From assembly GCA_028685445.1 (NCBI GenBank), contig JAQUDY010000007.1, positions 1 through 16,142 on the forward strand: a stretch of 16,142 nucleotides of DNA. The letters run 5' to 3'. Made by a program: the position numbers and the translations under genes. Below, piece by piece: positions 12,778 to 16,142 of the stretch; within the stretch, counting starts at the first letter, position 1, and every line of letters begins with the position of its first letter. The notes under the pieces were generated by a model. It made no database searches, was not told the origin of the DNA, and saw only the letters and a list, made by a program, of their open reading frames with translations. Source of the DNA: Bacilli bacterium. Lineage in GTDB: Bacteria; Bacillota_I; Bacilli_A; RF39; UBA660.

Positions 12778-13592
12778 TAAAACATCACCGAGTTTATGTT
12801 ATTCTTATCATTGTATAAATCTTCAAATTTACTTTTTCTAGTATTAATAGCGATTAGCACTAAGCCACAAGTTATCATTATTATTGAGACAATTTGAGCT
12901 ATTTTAAAACCACCTAAAAGTAAAGCATCTGTTCTGCTCATTTCTATAAAGAAGCGTATTATTCCATAGCCAATTAAATATAAACCAGTTAGTGTTCCTA
13001 CTTTATTATATTTGCTTCTTCTAATAAAAAGAAATAATATAAATAATAAAAAACACGATAAAGATTCAAAAAGAAAAGTCGGGGTATAATATACACCATC
13101 AATTTTCATTCCTTCTATAATAAAATTCGGAATAAATAATGATTTTAACTTAGCAGCCGTTGTTGCAACACCGTGTGCTTCGCTATTAAAAAAGTTGCCC
13201 CACCTACCTATAGCTTGTGATAATAAAAGAGGAATCACTATAAAATCTAAATATCTTAAAGTTCTTACTTTATATCGCTTACAATAAATATATATAGTTA
13301 ATAATCCTGCTATAATTCCTCCATGAATTGCAAGTCCACCTTCCCAAACTTTATATATTTCAGATAAATTTAAAGAAAAGTATTCCCAGTTAAATAGAAC
13401 ATAGTATAATCTGGCACCTATTAAACCAAAAACGATTGCCCAAAAAGCCATATTAAAAATAAAATCCTCTTTTACTTCAAATCGTTTTGCTTCAATTTGA
13501 GTTAAAATTATTCCTGTTACAACTGCAGTTAAAATAATAAGTGTGTACCACTTAAAATCAAAACCTGCATATGAAAAAATTATAGGATTCAC
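12777..13592 (-). CDS. lgt: Prolipoprotein diacylglyceryl transferase
   Basis: Lgt transfers diacylglyceryl from phosphatidylglycerol to the lipobox Cys of prolipoproteins at the membrane; the lipoprotein at 5695-6168 would be a substrate. 271 residues with about seven membrane segments. Key motifs are HGGIIAGL (90-97) with the conserved His, GRWGNFFNSEAHG (129-141) with Arg130, and IIRFFIEMSRTD (211-222), matching the C-terminal Arg/Glu/Arg set. The start is GTG 13592 (M-N-P-I-I). Its AGGAGG is formed by the Gly-Gly codons at the end of the upstream gene, and GTGA overlaps that gene's stop. The stop overlaps the next gene by one base. hprK, normally directly upstream in Bacilli, is absent. 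Confidence 0.97.
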   Translation of the reverse strand: MNPIIFSYAGFDFKWYTLIILTAVVTGIILTQIEAKRFEVKEDFIFNMAFWAIVFGLIGARLYYVLFNWEYFSLNLSEIYKVWEGGLAIHGGIIAGLLTIYIYCKRYKVRTLRYLDFIVIPLLLSQAIGRWGNFFNSEAHGVATTAAKLKSLFIPNFIIEGMKIDGVYYTPTFLFESLSCFLLFILFLFIRRSKYNKVGTLTGLYLIGYGIIRFFIEMSRTDALLLGGFKIAQIVSIIMITCGLVLIAINTRKSKFEDLYNDKNNINSVMF

Positions 13593-13993
13593 TTTTTACC
13601 TCCTACAATTTGTCTTGTTATAAGTGCATCTAACGTTATATTCATAAAAGAAATGAAAATTGATACAAAAAAGGGTACTAACCAACCATCGATAATAAAA
13701 TTAGATCCAATTATTATTGAGGCTAATTTTAAGATAATAACATTAATAAACGGATAAAATAAACCTAAAGTATAAATTGTAAGCGGCAGTGCTAAAACTT
13801 TAATAAAAGGTTTTACAGTTTTATTTAATACCATTATAATTAAAGCAGCTAAAATACCTGTCCAAAATCCACTTATATAAAATCCTTTAAATATACTTGT
13901 TGCCATTAATAACACTATTGCATTAATAACTAAAGTAGAAATTAATTCAACTATTGTCCAATTAGGACTTTTTTTATTGTTATATATTACCAT
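13589..13993 (-). CDS. YvlD-like membrane protein (phage holin family, PF04020 type)
   Basis: A 134-residue protein with four hydrophobic segments (about residues 17-37, 42-60, 70-90 and 104-125). The segment VLNKTVKPFIKVLALPLTIY (58-77), continuing TLGLFYPFIN, is the family signature (N..VKP...LALPL...TLGLF...N). The function is unknown; the name holin is only an annotation by size and topology, and there is no phage context. ATG 13993 follows AGGTG; a GTG three codons earlier (14002) is less likely because it sits on that site. First gene of the yvlD-lgt-trxB-like operon with a good promoter; in B. subtilis yvlD is also near lgt and uvrA. Confidence 0.85.
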   Translation of the reverse strand: MVIYNNKKSPNWTIVELISTLVINAIVLLMATSIFKGFYISGFWTGILAALIIMVLNKTVKPFIKVLALPLTIYTLGLFYPFINVIILKLASIIIGSNFIIDGWLVPFFVSIFISFMNITLDALITRQIVGGKK

Positions 13994-14010
13994 TGTTTTC
14001 ACCTATTTTA

Positions 14011-14039
14011 ATTATATAATTTTTTATGACTTTTAGCAA
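14011..14039 (-). promoter_or_regulatory. Promoter of the yvlD-like/lgt/thioredoxin reductase-like operon
   Basis: TTGCTA (14034-14039), 17 nt, TATAAT (14011-14016), in the gap after uvrA. The leader is about 11 nt and carries AGGTG. No uvrA terminator is visible in this gap, so read-through from uvrA is possible. Confidence 0.75.
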
Positions 14040-14054
14040 TTATTATTAAATATA

Positions 14055-16142
14055 TTAATCTTTTAGTTTCTTTATTAAATATTGACCTGTGTAAGATTCT
14101 TTTATTTTTGCGATTTCCTCAGGTGTTCCAATTCCGACAATTTCTCCTCCGTTATCTCCACCTTCTGGTCCTAAGTCGATAATATAATCTGCAGTTTTTA
14201 TTACATCAAGATTGTGTTCTATTACAATAACAGTATCACCATTATCTACAATCCTATTTAAGATAATTAATAATTTTTTAATATCATCTGCATGAAGTCC
14301 TGTAGTTGGTTCATCTAATATAAAAACACTTTTACCAGTAGGTCTTTTTTGTAGTTCTTTTGCAAGTTTTATACGTCCTGCCTCTCCACCTGATAAAGTA
14401 GGAGCTGATTGGCCAAGTTTTATATATGAAAGTCCAACATCAAAAAGCATTTGAAGTTTGTTTTTTACTTTTGGTACATTTTCAAAAAATACCATTGCTT
14501 CGCTAACTCTCATATCTAAAATATCTGCTACATTTTTTCCTTTAAATTTAACTTCTAAAGTTTCACTATTATATCTTTTTCCATGGCATATATCACATGA
14601 TACATAAACATCTGGTAAAAAATGCATTTCAATTTTTTTAACTCCATCACCCCAGCAAGCTTCGCATCTTCCACCTTTAACGTTAAATGAGAATCTTCCT
14701 TTTTTATAACCACGCATTTTTGCTTCTTTTGTTTTGGTAAAGACATCTCTTATTTCATCAAATACTCCAACATAAGTTGCTGGATTACTTCTAGGAGTTC
14801 TTCCGATTGGATCTTGACTTATTTCAATTGCTTTATCTATATTTTCTAAACCTTTTATAGATTTATGTTTACCTGGTAAATTTGTTCTTCCATAAACTAC
14901 ATTACCCAATGCTTTATATAAAACTTCGTTTATTAAAGAACTTTTACCTGAACCAGATACGCCTGTTACTACAGTTAAAACTCCTAATGGTATTTTTACA
15001 TTTATGTTTTTTAAATTATTTTCTTTAGCTCCTTTGATATCAATAAACTTTCCATTTCCTTTTCTTCTGGTTTTAGGAATTTCAATTGATTTTTTACCAC
15101 TTAAATATAATCCTGTTATACTTTTTTTATTTTTCATAACTTCTAGAGGTGTTCCTTGTGCGACTATTTCCCCACCAGTATCACCAGGTCCAGGTCCGAT
15201 ATCAATTAAATAGTCTGCCTCAAGCATAGTTTCCTCATCATGTTCTACAACGATTAAAGTATTACCTAAGTCTTTCATTTCTTTAAGAGATTTAATTAAA
15301 CGATCATTATCTTTTTTATGAAGGCCTATACTCGGTTCATCAAGAACGTATAACACTCCACTTAATCTACTTCCTATTTGAGTAGCAAGTCTAATTCTTT
15401 GACTTTCTCCACCAGATAAAGTAGTAGCTGTTCTTGCTAAGGTTAAATAGTTAAGACCAACATTATCTAAGAAGGTTAAACGACTGTTTATTTCTTGTAG
15501 TATAAGTTCACTTATGCTTTGTTCTGATTTATTTAGTTTTAAATTCTTAAAGAATATTAATGCATCTTTAATTGATAAACTTGTTACTTCATAGATGTTT
15601 TTCTTACCTACTTTAACACTTAGTACCTCATCTGCTAGTCTTGATCCTTTACATGTTGGACATGTTTGATCAACCATAAATGAGTTTATCCATTCTCTAA
15701 TCCAGCCACTGTTTGTTTCTAAGTATCTTCTTTCTAAGTTATTAACAATTCCTTCATATGTATCTTTAGTAAATCTTTTATTACCATTTTTACTAGTATA
15801 TTCATATTCAAGTTCTTCATCTGTTCCGAAAAGAATAATATCTAGATGCTCTTTTTTAAGATCTTTAACTGGCTTGTTTAAGTCAATCTTAAAGTGTTTA
15901 GAGACTGTTAGGACATTCGTCATGTAAATATTACCATCAAGGCTAAATCCTTTAATAGCACCACCTAAAATACTTTTAGATTTATCAGGAATTAATATAT
16001 CAAGTGATATATTTTGTTTAATACCAATACCTTTACAATCAGGACATGCACCGTATGGGGCATTAAATGAAAATAATCTAGGTTCTAGCTCTGGTAGTGA
16101 GAAATCACATTCAGGGCATGCATAGTGTTCACTTAAGACAAT
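14055..16142 (-). CDS. uvrA: Excinuclease ABC subunit A (5' end outside the window)
   Basis: UvrA is the damage-sensing ATPase of nucleotide excision repair and loads UvrB. The last 695 residues are present; about 245 N-terminal residues lie beyond the right edge. The apparent Met at 15923 is internal, since the frame stays open and coding to 16142. Counted from the edge, a first zinc finger is at C9-x2-C12 and C33-x2-C36 (with FSFNAPYGACPDCKGIG). Then come LSGGESQRIRLATQI and LDEPSIGLH (first signature/Walker B), VTGVSGSGKSSLINE (second Walker A), and the second zinc finger GGRCEACWGDG...CDICHGKRYN. The second signature is LSGGEAGRIKLAKEL with LDEPTTGLH; here G replaces the usual Q of LSGGEAQR. 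Confidence 0.98.
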   Translation of the reverse strand: MVLSEHYACPECDFSLPELEPRLFSFNAPYGACPDCKGIGIKQNISLDILIPDKSKSILGGAIKGFSLDGNIYMTNVLTVSKHFKIDLNKPVKDLKKEHLDIILFGTDEELEYEYTSKNGNKRFTKDTYEGIVNNLERRYLETNSGWIREWINSFMVDQTCPTCKGSRLADEVLSVKVGKKNIYEVTSLSIKDALIFFKNLKLNKSEQSISELILQEINSRLTFLDNVGLNYLTLARTATTLSGGESQRIRLATQIGSRLSGVLYVLDEPSIGLHKKDNDRLIKSLKEMKDLGNTLIVVEHDEETMLEADYLIDIGPGPGDTGGEIVAQGTPLEVMKNKKSITGLYLSGKKSIEIPKTRRKGNGKFIDIKGAKENNLKNINVKIPLGVLTVVTGVSGSGKSSLINEVLYKALGNVVYGRTNLPGKHKSIKGLENIDKAIEISQDPIGRTPRSNPATYVGVFDEIRDVFTKTKEAKMRGYKKGRFSFNVKGGRCEACWGDGVKKIEMHFLPDVYVSCDICHGKRYNSETLEVKFKGKNVADILDMRVSEAMVFFENVPKVKNKLQMLFDVGLSYIKLGQSAPTLSGGEAGRIKLAKELQKRPTGKSVFILDEPTTGLHADDIKKLLIILNRIVDNGDTVIVIEHNLDVIKTADYIIDLGPEGGDNGGEIVGIGTPEEIAKIKESYTGQYLIKKLKD

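Noticed and set aside
14555..14746. 63-codon minus-strand open frame inside uvrA
   Set aside because: It overlaps the second zinc-finger region of uvrA in another frame and has no independent support.
15004..15213. Plus-strand open frames in this and several other places (for example 1868-2074, 3397-3609, 6930-7250)
   Set aside because: They lie wholly or mostly opposite strongly conserved genes (uvrA, tuf, fusA, rplL), have no ribosome binding sites or recognisable domains, and are frame shadows.
14055..15923. A shortened 622-residue UvrA starting at 15923
   Set aside because: The frame continues to the window edge and encodes the first UvrA zinc finger, so the gene is simply cut by the window.
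1..16142. tRNA or rRNA genes, CRISPR arrays, insertion sequences, prophage
   Set aside because: No such sequence was recognised by eye in the intergenic gaps, which are all under about 200 bases and are explained by promoters, leaders and terminators. The holin-family name of the YvlD-like protein is not evidence of phage.

Overview
The window is an AT-rich stretch of bacterial chromosome. All 22 genes I can support lie on the minus strand, so transcription runs from high to low coordinates. The gene content and order are those of a Bacillota (Firmicutes, Bacilli-like) housekeeping region. Evidence includes the Firmicutes-type S12 insertion, AGGAGG ribosome binding sites, sigma-A promoters with 17-nt spacers, an L10 leader, and the order mrnC-rlmB-sigH-secE-nusG-rplKAJL-...-rpsL-rpsG-fusA-tuf. 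TGA is used as a stop codon (mrnC, rlmB, a small ORF), so the code is standard and not that of a typical mycoplasma. An uncultured, reduced Bacilli lineage near the Mollicutes is my best guess; the species cannot be named from this window.

Layout from the right edge, in transcription order. (1) uvrA (5' end outside the window), then a promoter and the tightly coupled operon yvlD-like, lgt, thioredoxin reductase-like, closed by a terminator (11885-11927). (2) mrnC-rlmB-sigH-like, each overlapping the next, then secE-nusG with its own promoter and terminator. (3) rplK-rplA behind a leader that resembles the 23S rRNA binding site of L1. (4) rplJ-rplL behind a perfect consensus promoter and an L10 leader with a terminator/antiterminator switch. 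(5) A short accessory operon (5695-6682) of three envelope proteins: a 55-residue membrane protein, a 117-residue anchored protein and a lipoprotein with a thioredoxin-like fold. It sits where rpoB-rpoC usually lie. (6) The str operon rpsL-rpsG-fusA-tuf. (7) yitT-like and the start of a Clp-type AAA+ ATPase running off the left edge.

Most genes serve protein synthesis and its control: ribosomal proteins, elongation factors, rRNA processing and methylation, antitermination and secretion. The envelope theme (SecE, Lgt, lipoprotein, anchored proteins, YvlD-like, YitT-like) is also clear. The most unusual items are the three-gene operon replacing rpoBC, an S12 protein with Ile in place of the invariant streptomycin-region Pro, a thioredoxin reductase-like protein whose NADPH-binding motifs are degraded, an L11 with a 58-residue acidic tail, and an EF-Tu with a shortened switch-I region. 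No tRNA, rRNA, CRISPR array, insertion sequence or prophage was seen, and no gene-free stretch exceeds about 195 bases.
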